From: JANXVY01 sp034408685
GTDB taxonomy: Bacteria > Pseudomonadota > Alphaproteobacteria > Rhizobiales > Hyphomicrobiaceae
DNA length: 46,803 bases
Reading direction: 5' to 3'
NCBI GenBank assembly: GCA_034408685.1
Contig: JAWXCP010000040.1
Location: 1-46,803 of the forward strand
Shown here: positions 7,887 through 16,051 of the stretch, piece by piece
How the letters are laid out: every line of letters starts with the position of its first letter
Numbering within the stretch: the first letter of the stretch is position 1
Program-made: the position numbers and the translations under genes
Notes under the pieces: model-generated
The model's input: the letters and a program-made list of their open reading frames with translations, nothing else
Told to the model about the DNA's origin: nothing
Databases searched by the model: none

Positions 7887-8912
7887 CTACTTTTGCCGCG
7901 CCATCGCTGCCAGTCGCAGCAACAGGCGCTCGACGAGAACGTCTTCCATGGCCCCTGTCTGGCGGGTCGCTGCAACCGTCGCGCTGATCTCGCCAAGCGC
8001 GGCTGTCAGCCGTGCCGCAGACCATGTCCGGCATTGCTGGGCGAGCATTGCCTGCGCTTTGAACGGGACCGGCGGCCGCATCCCGCGAACGGCATCGTCG
8101 ACGCTGCGGCCTCCGTCCACTGCCGCCCGCAACCGGTGGAGACGCAGGAAATAACGTTGCGTCGCCAGTACGATGGTTTGCGCCCCATCGCCGCTCGCAA
8201 TGGCACGGTCGGCATCGGTCACCGCTGTCAGGCTGTCACCACCAGCCGCCGCCTCCGGGATACGATCGAGCTGGAGTTCGCTGGCGTCACCCACCACGGC
8301 TTCGACATCCTCAGCAGTCACCTCGGCCTGGCCATAGGCGAATAGCGCCAACTTATCGAGTTCACCGCGCGACAGTCCACGATCGGCGCCGAGCCGGCTG
8401 ACCAGGACATCGCGCACGTCGGGAGCGATTTTGAGCCCATGCCCGCGCAAGACCGAGGTGGCAAGTTGCGCGAGATCCTGCTCGCTGTCGGCATAACAAG
8501 GGATGGCGGCCGCAATTGCCGATTTCTCGAACACCGGTCGCAAGCCCTCGTCCGCGCGGAGGTTGCCAGCCTCGATGATGAGAATACCAGCCAGCCGACC
8601 CGGTTCGAGCAACGGCTTGATGGTCAGCGTCGTCACCCGCCGCCCGGTGCGCGTCCGGACGATTTTGCGCCCGCCAAACATCGCGACCGTCTGGAGTTCG
8701 ACCTCGAGCCGACCGGGGTCGTCTTCGAGATCGGCATCCTCGATCGACAAAACCTCGCTTGGCGGCGTATCCCGCGCCGCGATCGCCCGCGCCAAGCGGC
8801 CGGCCCGCTCGCTGACAAGGCCGACATCCGGACCAAAGAACAGCACGGCCGAAATCGTCGGGTCGGGGGATGTCAGGAACGCTTCGGCCTGATTGGCCTT
8901 GATCGCGACCAT
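7887..8912 (-). CDS. holA: DNA polymerase III subunit delta HolA
   Basis: HolA is the delta subunit of the clamp loader; it opens the beta sliding clamp. The 341-aa protein has the N-terminal segment AVLFFGPDVGLVSERAGRLA (P-loop-like fold without a working Walker A), the GGRKIV segment, and the C-terminal RYFLRLHRLRAA / PFKAQAMLAQ helices typical of the family. ATG 8912 is preferred over a TTG one codon earlier. It begins six bases after the lptE stop, so leuS, lptE and holA form one minus-strand operon, the usual alphaproteobacterial arrangement. Confidence 0.93.
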   Translation of the reverse strand: MVAIKANQAEAFLTSPDPTISAVLFFGPDVGLVSERAGRLARAIAARDTPPSEVLSIEDADLEDDPGRLEVELQTVAMFGGRKIVRTRTGRRVTTLTIKPLLEPGRLAGILIIEAGNLRADEGLRPVFEKSAIAAAIPCYADSEQDLAQLATSVLRGHGLKIAPDVRDVLVSRLGADRGLSRGELDKLALFAYGQAEVTAEDVEAVVGDASELQLDRIPEAAAGGDSLTAVTDADRAIASGDGAQTIVLATQRYFLRLHRLRAAVDGGRSVDDAVRGMRPPVPFKAQAMLAQQCRTWSAARLTAALGEISATVAATRQTGAMEDVLVERLLLRLAAMARQK

Positions 8913-8918
8913 CAAACG

Positions 8919-9488
8919 TTAGGTGGTCGACAAAAAGGCCGCAAGACGCGACCTCAGGTCGAGAGCGATGGTCTTGGCAGCGCGGTTCTGGGCGTCGTCT
9001 TGAGCGCGCACGTTCGAATAGATCGACGGGTTTCGCTCGAAGCCGGATCGTCCGAAGCTTACGCCCTTCAGGACCACAGACTTGTCTGAAATGCGGACCA
9101 AGTTGAACGTTGCATCGGCGGCGTAGATCTGGCTGAGTGCGTCACCGTCCGCCTTGACGAGCGTGGACGTGACGCTCTCCCGCACGGCAATCTCGAGACG
9201 GTAGAGTGGTGGCTTCGTGCCACTCCCGCCCGTGGTGTCGAAAATCAGCTCGTTGCGGAGCCGCTGCCCAAGGCGTCCCGGCATCGGCGCGATCTCGACT
9301 TGCGCCAATTTGACGTCGACGCCGGCCGCTGAGCCGAGATTGCCGTAGAGCGGCCGGAAGCCCTGACCATCGGCGCAGCCGCCAAGCGTTGCCAACACGG
9401 CACAGACGATGGCAGCCGATATACGTGAGGCAGGGCCAGCTTTGGCCTGCCCCCGCGCGTTCCGAACCTGACCGTCAGACGACGACAT
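8919..9488 (-). CDS. lptE: LPS-assembly lipoprotein LptE
   Basis: LptE plugs the LptD barrel and helps insert lipopolysaccharide in the outer membrane. The 189-aa protein has a basic N-terminus, a hydrophobic stretch and the lipobox LGGC with Cys 38 as the lipidated residue, then GFRPLYG, a hallmark of the alphaproteobacterial family. AGAGGA lies 7 bases before ATG 9488. The start overlaps the end of leuS by 14 bases, pointing to translational coupling. The n-region of the signal is rather long (about 22 residues); a later non-ATG start is possible. Confidence 0.9.
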   Translation of the reverse strand: MSSSDGQVRNARGQAKAGPASRISAAIVCAVLATLGGCADGQGFRPLYGNLGSAAGVDVKLAQVEIAPMPGRLGQRLRNELIFDTTGGSGTKPPLYRLEIAVRESVTSTLVKADGDALSQIYAADATFNLVRISDKSVVLKGVSFGRSGFERNPSIYSNVRAQDDAQNRAAKTIALDLRSRLAAFLSTT

Positions 9489-12234
9489 TCACGATCCTCT
9501 GCGGTACGACGATGACGCGTTTCGGCGTCCGTCCTTCAAGCGCACGAATAACGGTGTCGAGCTGCAAAGCGGCAGCTTCGATATCGCCTGTCTGAGCGTC
9601 GCGCGGAACGACGATTTCATCCCGCCTCTTCCCATTGACCTGTACGGCAAGCGTAATCGTATCGTCAACGAGCAACCCCGGTTCAGCGGCTGGCCAAGGC
9701 GCGTTCGCAACGAGCGTGTTGTAACCAAGACGCGCCCACCCGTCTTCGGCGAGGTGCGGCATCATCGGCGAAATCATCGCCACGAGGTACTCGCCAGCCT
9801 CGCGCAGCGCCCATGCCATGTCGGGAGAAGGCTTGTCACCAGCCGCCGTTAGCGCAGCTTGGATGGCGTTGGCCAGTTCATGAACCTGCGCCACGGCGAC
9901 GTTGAACCGCAATCCAGAGATGCTGGAGCCGACCGCGTGCAACGCCCGGTGGAGCGCCTTGCGCAGCCGCATCGCCTCGTCCCCGAAGGTGTCGGGACGG
10001 GCGGTACCCTGCGCAGCGCCGATCTCGGCAACTTGGTCGATATACCGCGACAGCCGCTGCACGAACCGCCCGGCACCGGCCACGCCGGCTTCCGTCCAGA
10101 TGAAATCCCGCTCCGGCGGGCTGTCCGACAGCACGAACCAACGCGCGCAGTCGGCACCGGAGTTTGCGATGATGTCGTCGGGATCGACGAGGTTCTTCTT
10201 CGATTTCGACATCTTCTCGATTGACCCGATGGCAACCGGCTTTCCCGTCGCCACCTCGATGGCGGATCGCGTTTCGCCATCGCCCGAAAACGTAATCTCA
10301 TCCGGCAGCAGCCAATGGCCGTCCGCCGACTTGTACGTCTCGTGCGTGACCATGCCTTGCGTGAACAGCGCCGCGAACGGCTCACGGCGGCTAGCGACGT
10401 TGTCGCTGGGCCGAAGCTCGAGGTGCCCGGTGTCGATCAGCGCCCGTGTAAAGAACCGCGAGTACAGCAGGTGAAGGATCGCATGCTCGATGCCGCCGAT
10501 ATATTGGTCGACGGGCAGCCAATACCGCGCGGCGTCGATGTCAACCGGGCTGTCGGACATTGGCGCCGTAAACCGGGCGAAATACCACGAGCTGTCGACA
10601 AACGTGTCCATCGTGTCGGTCTCGCGGCGCGCGGGCTTGCCACACGCCGGGCAATCGACGTGCTTCCAAGTCAGATGGCGATCGAGAGGGTTGCCGGGCA
10701 CGTCAAACGTCGCATCCTCCGGCAGCCGCACGGGAAGATCCTTGGGCGGCACCGGAACGACGCCGCACGCTTCGCAGTGGATGACCGGAATCGGACATCC
10801 CCAATAGCGCTGGCGCGACACGCCCCAATCGCGCAGCCGGTAGTTGACCTGGCGCTGCGCCACCGGCTTGCAGGTAAGCGTTTGCGCTTCCAGCCGCCGC
10901 GCGACGGCATCGAATGCGTCCGTCGTCGACAGTCCGTCGAGGAAGCGCGAGTTGATCATCACGCCATCGCCGTCATAGGCAATTTCGCCGACCTTGAAGG
11001 TCGATGCTTCGTCTTTGGGCGCCACGACCGTGACAACCGGAAGATCGTACTTGCGCGCAAAATCGAGATCGCGCTGGTCCCCGGACGGGCAGCCAAAAAT
11101 AGCGCCTGTCCCGTAGTTCATCAGGACGAAGTTGGCGACGTAGATCGGCACCGTCCAAGTCGGATCGAGTGGGTGAATGACCTTGAGGCCAGTGTCGAAG
11201 CCAAGCTTCTCGGCCGTCTCAAGGTCGGCAACCGACGTGCCGATCCGGCGGCAATCTTCGCAGAACGCGGCGAGTTCAGGGTTCGCCGCTGCGGCAGATT
11301 TAGCGATCGGGTGATCGGCCGCGACCGCAACGAACGAGGCCCCAAACAGCGTATCGGGCCGCGTCGTGAACACCTCGACTTCGCCAGGAACCTCAACCGG
11401 AGCCTCAACCGGAGCCACAGCCGGCTTCGCCTTCGCGCCCTTCTTGGTCGTCTTCGGCCGCGCGTCCTGAATAGCCCACCGGACAAGCAATCCGTCCGAG
11501 CGGCCGATCCAGTTGGCTTGCATCAAGCGCACCTTGTCGGGCCACGCCTTGAGGGTGTCGAGATCGGCGAGAAGCTCGTCGGAATACTGCGTGATCTTGA
11601 AGAACCACTGCGTCAGCTCACGCTGTTCGACCAGCGCGCCAGACCGCCAGCCCCGGCCGTCGATCACCTGCTCGTTGGCCAATACGGTGTTGTCGACCGG
11701 GTCCCAGTTGACCTTGGCCGAGCGCCGGTAAGCGAGGCCCTTGGCCAACATGTCGAGAAAAATGCGCTGCTGATGGCGGTAGTATTCCGGCTCGCAGGTC
11801 GCGATTTCCCGCGCCCAATCGAGCGACAGGCCCATCGACCGAAGCTGTCGCTTCATCGTCGCGATGTTGGAACGGGTCCACGCGCCCGGATGAAGATTGT
11901 TCTGCATGGCCGCGTTTTCCGCCGGCATGCCGAACGCGTCCCAGCCCATCGGGTGGAGAACATTGAAGCCCGTCGCGCGCTTGTAGCGGGCAAAAACGTC
12001 CCCCATCGCGTAGTTGCGGACGTGGCCCATGTGAATGCGCCCTGACGGATAGGGGAACATTTCGAGCACATAGCATTTTGGCCGGGGATCGGCGGCGGTA
12101 CCGGTGTGGTCACCAGTGCGATCGGTACCAGTGCTACCACTAGTGGGATTGGTAGTGGCAAAGGTGCCAGCCGCCTCCCACGTCTGTTGCCAATGTCTCT
12201 CGCGCTCGGGCGCGTTGTAGCGTTCGCTGGCCAT
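9475..12234 (-). CDS. leuS: leucyl-tRNA synthetase LeuS
   Basis: LeuRS charges tRNA-Leu. Class I signatures are present: HMGH at residues 68-71 and KMSKSKK near residue 675, plus the CP1 editing domain with FTTRPDTLFG near residue 290. The protein is 919 aa, longer than the roughly 860 usual, because of two low-complexity inserts: a Thr/Ser/Gly/Asp-rich one at about residues 26-50, between the N-terminal helix and KCYVLEMFPYPSG, and a Lys/Pro/Ala/Val-rich one at about 257-283, just before the editing domain. It is the first gene of the leuS-lptE-holA operon. Its promoter region adjoins the phased TGTCGA array upstream of fic. Confidence 0.97.
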   Translation of the reverse strand: MASERYNAPERERHWQQTWEAAGTFATTNPTSGSTGTDRTGDHTGTAADPRPKCYVLEMFPYPSGRIHMGHVRNYAMGDVFARYKRATGFNVLHPMGWDAFGMPAENAAMQNNLHPGAWTRSNIATMKRQLRSMGLSLDWAREIATCEPEYYRHQQRIFLDMLAKGLAYRRSAKVNWDPVDNTVLANEQVIDGRGWRSGALVEQRELTQWFFKITQYSDELLADLDTLKAWPDKVRLMQANWIGRSDGLLVRWAIQDARPKTTKKGAKAKPAVAPVEAPVEVPGEVEVFTTRPDTLFGASFVAVAADHPIAKSAAAANPELAAFCEDCRRIGTSVADLETAEKLGFDTGLKVIHPLDPTWTVPIYVANFVLMNYGTGAIFGCPSGDQRDLDFARKYDLPVVTVVAPKDEASTFKVGEIAYDGDGVMINSRFLDGLSTTDAFDAVARRLEAQTLTCKPVAQRQVNYRLRDWGVSRQRYWGCPIPVIHCEACGVVPVPPKDLPVRLPEDATFDVPGNPLDRHLTWKHVDCPACGKPARRETDTMDTFVDSSWYFARFTAPMSDSPVDIDAARYWLPVDQYIGGIEHAILHLLYSRFFTRALIDTGHLELRPSDNVASRREPFAALFTQGMVTHETYKSADGHWLLPDEITFSGDGETRSAIEVATGKPVAIGSIEKMSKSKKNLVDPDDIIANSGADCARWFVLSDSPPERDFIWTEAGVAGAGRFVQRLSRYIDQVAEIGAAQGTARPDTFGDEAMRLRKALHRALHAVGSSISGLRFNVAVAQVHELANAIQAALTAAGDKPSPDMAWALREAGEYLVAMISPMMPHLAEDGWARLGYNTLVANAPWPAAEPGLLVDDTITLAVQVNGKRRDEIVVPRDAQTGDIEAAALQLDTVIRALEGRTPKRVIVVPQRIVNVVV

Positions 12235-12347
12235 CTAGATATGGGATCCGGTGGATGCTGTTGGCCGTGCAATGACCCCGTCGAGCAAGTGCGGTCAAGC
12301 GGGATGGCATAGCACCAACGTTCGCCGCCAGGGCGTGCAGCCTAACG

Positions 12348-12519
12348 TGTCGATATTTTGAAGTTTTGTCGACATATTATGCCGATGTGTCGATCCGATA
12401 GACATGTCCGACGAACATGTCGATCAAATCCATTTTATTCGACACATTTCCAGCATATGTCGACGTCTTCGACATGTCTTGCTAGATGTGTCGAAAAAAT
12501 CGGAAGTTATCGACATGTC
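12348..12519. promoter_or_regulatory. phased array of nine TGTCGA/TCGACA sites at the fic start
   Basis: TGTCGA occurs at 12348, 12367, 12388, 12418, 12458 and 12489, and its reverse complement TCGACA at 12439, 12469 and 12510; the 12367 site extends to the palindrome TGTCGACA. Successive starts are 19, 21, 30, 21, 19, 11, 20 and 21 bases apart, close to one, two or three helical turns. GACATGTC palindromes occur at 12401, 12471 and 12512. The stretch is visibly AT-richer than its surroundings and runs up to and over the fic start codon. It is inferred to be a cooperative binding region, perhaps for the Fic protein's own winged helix or another regulator. Confidence 0.8.
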
Positions 12520-13639
12520 AGGCTCCCACATGCCAGCCTACGATCCCCACCGCCCGTATAACGAGTTGCCCCGCTTGCCACCGGCGACCGACGTCGAAAC
12601 GAAAACCGTGTTGAAGGCCTGCGTCCGGGCACGCGCGGCGCTGTCCGAGCTGAAGCTTGCTGGCGAGTTGATCCCTAACCAGAACGTGTTGATCAACACC
12701 ATCCCGATCCTCGAGGCCAAGGCAAGCTCGGAGATCGAGCTGATTGTGACCACCAACGACGCTCTATTTCGCGAGGCGAGCCTCGGCGAGGGGACCACCG
12801 ACCCGGCGACCAAAGAGGCCCTTCGCTACCGCACCGCACTGTACTATGGACTTGAAGCGATCAAGCAGCGCCCACTCGGCACCAACCTCGCGGTTGAAAT
12901 CTGCTCCCATCTGAAAGACCAGCAAATCGAAGTGCGCAGGGTGCCGGGTACCACGCTCCAGAACGGCACCACCGGCGACATCATCTATACCCCACCGCAG
13001 GGCGAGCAGCAGATCCGCGACTTGCTGGCGAATTGGGAGAAATTCCTCCACGAGCCAGACGACATCGATCCGCTCGTCAAGATGTCAATCCTCCACTACC
13101 AATTCGAGGCCATTCACCCGTTCATAGACGGTAACGGGCGGACCGGCCGCATTTTGAACGTCTTGATTCTCGCCGAGGCCGGACTTCTCGAACTCCCCAC
13201 ACTCTACCTTTCGCGCCACATCGTACGCAGCAAGCCCGAATACTATGGCCACCTGCGGGGCGTCACCGAAAATGGATCGTGGGAGCCGTGGATCCTCTAT
13301 ATGTTGACGGCGGTTGAACAAACCTCGGTTTGGACCACCCAAAAGGTTCGAGCAATCCGCAACCAGATGGAGCATACCGCCGAGCACATAAGGTTCACCG
13401 TCCCGAAAATTTACTCCCGCGAACTGGTCGAGCTGATGTTCACCGAACCCTACTGCCGGATCGCCAATCTCATAGCCGCCGGAATCGCAAAACGTCAGAC
13501 GGCGTCAGATTATCTTAAGGCGCTCGTTGCCGCTGGCGTCTTGCACGAAGAGAAGTTCGGTCGCGACAAGGTCTTCATCCACAGGGCATACCTCGACCTA
13601 CTCGGTCGCGAGACCCACGAGTTCCAAAGGTACCGATGA
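12515..13639 (+). CDS. Fic-domain protein adenylyltransferase with C-terminal winged helix
   Basis: Fic proteins transfer AMP from ATP to hydroxyl side chains of target proteins. The core motif HPFIDGNGRTGR begins at His 201 and is fully canonical, so the enzyme should be active. An N-terminal Fic/DOC domain precedes it, with the inhibitory helix ASSEIELI at residues 70-77: the inhibitory Glu (75) is kept, but the usual following Asn/Gly is Leu. The C-terminus (PYCRIANLIAAGIAKRQTA and on) is a winged helix as in SoFic-type proteins. ATG 12515 has GGAAG about eight bases upstream; ATG 12530 is an alternative. The stop overlaps the YggS start (ATGA). It separates leuS from yggS, often neighbours in relatives, suggesting insertion. 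Confidence 0.93.
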   Translation: MSGSHMPAYDPHRPYNELPRLPPATDVETKTVLKACVRARAALSELKLAGELIPNQNVLINTIPILEAKASSEIELIVTTNDALFREASLGEGTTDPATKEALRYRTALYYGLEAIKQRPLGTNLAVEICSHLKDQQIEVRRVPGTTLQNGTTGDIIYTPPQGEQQIRDLLANWEKFLHEPDDIDPLVKMSILHYQFEAIHPFIDGNGRTGRILNVLILAEAGLLELPTLYLSRHIVRSKPEYYGHLRGVTENGSWEPWILYMLTAVEQTSVWTTQKVRAIRNQMEHTAEHIRFTVPKIYSRELVELMFTEPYCRIANLIAAGIAKRQTASDYLKALVAAGVLHEEKFGRDKVFIHRAYLDLLGRETHEFQRYR

Positions 13640-14313
13640 CACAAACGTCCTGTGAGACGAGCGCCCGGTTCGCCGAAATCACGGCAAGGATTGCCGCAGC
13701 GGCACGAAGCGCTGACCGCGACCCGGCCTCGGTCACCTTGATCGCCGTATCGAAAACCTTCGAAGCAGCCGATATCCGGCCGGTTCTAGCGGCTGGCCAC
13801 CGTCATTTCGGCGAAAACCGCGTGCAGGAAGCCCAAGGCAAATGGCCCGCATTGCGCGCGGACTACCCCGATATCACGCTCCATTTGATCGGCCCGCTGC
13901 AATCAAACAAGGCGGCTGATGCTGTCGCGCTATTCGATGTTATCCACACCATCGATAGGCCGAAAATTGCCGCCGCGTTGGCATCAGAAATGCGCAAGCA
14001 AAACCGCAAAATTCCCGTATTTGTCCAGGTCAATACAGGCAAAGAACCGCAAAAAGCCGGCGTCATGCCCGAAGACGCTGGTGCGTTTGTTATCCACTGC
14101 CGCGACAATGACCAATTGAACGTCGTCGGCTTGATGTGTATTCCGCCTGTTGACGAAGAGCCGTCTATTCACTTTGCCTTCTTGGCGAAACTGACGGCAG
14201 AGTTGGGCCTGCAACGCATAAGCATGGGCATGAGCGGCGATTACGAACCAGCGATCGAGTTCGGCGCCACCGACGTCCGCGTCGGATCGGCCATTTTCGG
14301 CACCCGCAGCTGA
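13636..14313 (+). CDS. YggS/PROSC-family pyridoxal-phosphate homeostasis protein
   Basis: This cytoplasmic protein binds pyridoxal 5'-phosphate and keeps vitamin B6 and amino-acid pools balanced; it has no confirmed enzymatic activity. The 225-aa product has LIAVSKTFEAADI, with the PLP lysine, HFGENRVQEAQGKW, HLIGPLQSNKA, FVQVNTGKEPQKAG and the C-terminal GMSGDYEPAIEFGATDVRVGS-type signature, all classic for the family. The start overlaps the fic stop by four bases, so it is translated by coupling or reinitiation. The neighbouring porin gene has its own leader. Confidence 0.95.
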   Translation: MTQTSCETSARFAEITARIAAAARSADRDPASVTLIAVSKTFEAADIRPVLAAGHRHFGENRVQEAQGKWPALRADYPDITLHLIGPLQSNKAADAVALFDVIHTIDRPKIAAALASEMRKQNRKIPVFVQVNTGKEPQKAGVMPEDAGAFVIHCRDNDQLNVVGLMCIPPVDEEPSIHFAFLAKLTAELGLQRISMGMSGDYEPAIEFGATDVRVGSAIFGTRS

Positions 14314-14362
14314 CGCCCAATACTGGAAGTTTGTCTGGCGGTGGATATCTCAGCCCGGCTGT

Positions 14363-14427
14363 GTGTTGTGATAAATCCGTCACGTGTTGTGAGCGAGACC
14401 CATAACTTGCCAGTGGGTTGTGTTGTG
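14363..14427. repeat. three GTGTTGTG direct repeats upstream of the porin
   Basis: GTGTTGTG occurs at 14363-14370, 14384-14391 and 14420-14427, within the 241-base non-coding leader before the porin gene. The first two are 21 bases apart (two helical turns), the third 36 bases further. They could be regulator sites or a chance of a GT-rich stretch. Confidence 0.4.
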
Positions 14428-14554
14428 GAATGCTCGAATCAGAGGCAAATGGCGCGTACCGTAAAACGGCACAGAGAATTCAAAGTAGCGAGCGGTTTGT
14501 TTCGCGTTTGTCAGGCGTCCGCATTTGGAATGACCAAGCAGACGGGAGACGACC

Positions 14555-15901
14555 ATGAAAAATCTAAGCCTCATTGCCCTCGTGGCAGCAGGCGCTCTCG
14601 CAGGTGGCATCACCTCGGCGAACGCAGCTGATCTCGGCGGAAACTGCTGCGCCGATCTCGAAGAGCGGATCGCAGAACTCGAAGCGACGACAGCCCGCAA
14701 GGGCAACCGCAAAGTATCCTTGACCGTGTCCGGCTGGGTCGCCGAGCAGGTGATCGTCTGGGACGATGGTGTCGAATCGAACGCCTATCAGACCGGCATC
14801 GGCGGCACACTTGACTCGCACTTCAAGTTCACCGGTTCGGCCCAAATCGCTCCGGGCTACTCGGCCGGTTACGTCATTCACGTTGAAGTCCCCTCCGCGA
14901 CCAACCTCGCCGTGACCCAGGCTAACGATGACGGTGCTCCAGCTATCTCGGTGCTCCAGTCCTTCTGGTTCATCAAGTCGGACCAGCTCGGCCGGATTTC
15001 GGTGGGTCAACAGTCGTCGGCTGCCGATAACGTCGCCGTGCTGCCGGATGGCTCGGGTACGCTCGCGTTCGCCAACTACATCATGTACGACGTGAATGGC
15101 TTCTTGACTCGCCGGAATGGTGTGCTGACGGGTGTCAACTGGGGGTCGCTGGCAACCTGTCAGTCGTTCACCGGCAACGATACGCTCGGCCTAGGCGCTG
15201 ACTGCGATGGCGTCCCTAACAACAACGTCCGCTACGATACGCCGACGTTCGCAGGCTTCTCTGCCTCGGCATCGTGGGGTGAAGACGATACCTGGGGCCT
15301 CGCCGGCCGCTATGCTGGCGAGTTCAACGGCATCAAAGTCGCCGCTGCCATCGGTTACTACGAAAACACCGACGAAAACGGCATCGGTGCCAAGGAAGTT
15401 GCTGAGCGCGCTCGCGGCGGCAAAGAGTCCGGCGCACTTCAGGCGGGCCTCTATCTGCAGCACGTCCCGACCGGCCTGTTCGTCTACGGCGCCTACGGCC
15501 AAGACTACAACGACGTAACCGGCGCAACCTTCCTAGCTGGCGGCGTCAATCAGCAGCAGGTCGAAGGCGAGAACTACTACATCAAGGCTGGTATTCGCCA
15601 GCGCTGGAACCCGCTGGGTCACACGGTGCTGTTCGGTGAATACGGCAACAACAGCGACAAACTGTCGAACGCTCTCTGGGCGGCCGGCGTGAACTCGTCG
15701 AACCTCGACCAGTGGGGCCTCGGTGTCGTCCAGGAAGTCGACGCAGCCGCCATGTCACTGTTCGCCATCTACCGCGCCTACGAAGGCGATGTGAACTGCC
15801 GCGGCAACGTCAATCAGTGTGGTGGTCAGGGCCTTGCAGTTGGCAATAACAGCTTCGACGAGCATCAGCTCTTCAAGTTCGGCGCTCTGATCAACTTCTG
15901 A
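14555..15901 (+). CDS. outer-membrane porin, alphaproteobacterial Porin_2 family
   Basis: A trimeric beta-barrel porin for passive diffusion of small solutes. The 448-aa precursor begins with a signal peptide (MKNLSLIALVAAGALAGG, cleavage after SANA), then a short Cys pair and a coiled-coil segment DLEERIAELEATTARKG that probably anchors or trimerises. KVSLTVSGWV opens the barrel, and the chain ends in a strand finishing with Phe (LFKFGALINF), the usual signal for barrel insertion. GGGAGACGACC precedes the ATG. Codon choice is strongly biased to C-ending codons, as expected of a highly expressed gene. A strong terminator follows. Confidence 0.93.
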   Translation: MKNLSLIALVAAGALAGGITSANAADLGGNCCADLEERIAELEATTARKGNRKVSLTVSGWVAEQVIVWDDGVESNAYQTGIGGTLDSHFKFTGSAQIAPGYSAGYVIHVEVPSATNLAVTQANDDGAPAISVLQSFWFIKSDQLGRISVGQQSSAADNVAVLPDGSGTLAFANYIMYDVNGFLTRRNGVLTGVNWGSLATCQSFTGNDTLGLGADCDGVPNNNVRYDTPTFAGFSASASWGEDDTWGLAGRYAGEFNGIKVAAAIGYYENTDENGIGAKEVAERARGGKESGALQAGLYLQHVPTGLFVYGAYGQDYNDVTGATFLAGGVNQQQVEGENYYIKAGIRQRWNPLGHTVLFGEYGNNSDKLSNALWAAGVNSSNLDQWGLGVVQEVDAAAMSLFAIYRAYEGDVNCRGNVNQCGGQGLAVGNNSFDEHQLFKFGALINF

Positions 15902-15929
15902 TCTCTGCCCGGTCGTCTTGACAGCATAG

Positions 15930-15960
15930 AGAGCCGCATCCCACCGGGTGCGGCTCTTTT
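15930..15960 (+). terminator. Rho-independent terminator after the porin gene
   Basis: GAGCCGCATCC (15931-15941) pairs with GGGTGCGGCTC (15946-15956) with one G-T pair, followed by CTTTT. It lies 30 bases after the porin stop and would end its transcript. Confidence 0.88.
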
Positions 15961-16051
15961 CCCATTTGCAGGCCACGGTTGCGGCGATAGCCCGTCCCTA
16001 GTAAGCAGCCGCGCGGATCAGCGGAACGACCAACGCACATAGGACCTCGGG

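Noticed and set aside
7768..8034. N-terminal extension of the PfkB-family kinase over holA
   Set aside because: Family similarity starts at MTAPRFDVAGIGNA, with a ribosome binding site there; the extension overlaps holA in another frame.
10315..12045. A 576-codon open frame on the plus strand opposite leuS
   Set aside because: It is fully antisense to a certain gene in high-GC DNA, has no family features and shows the Arg/His-rich composition typical of shadow frames.
12348..12519. TGTCGA array considered as CRISPR or iteron origin
   Set aside because: Sites are only 6-8 bases on both strands and no replication initiator gene adjoins; a regulatory region fits better.
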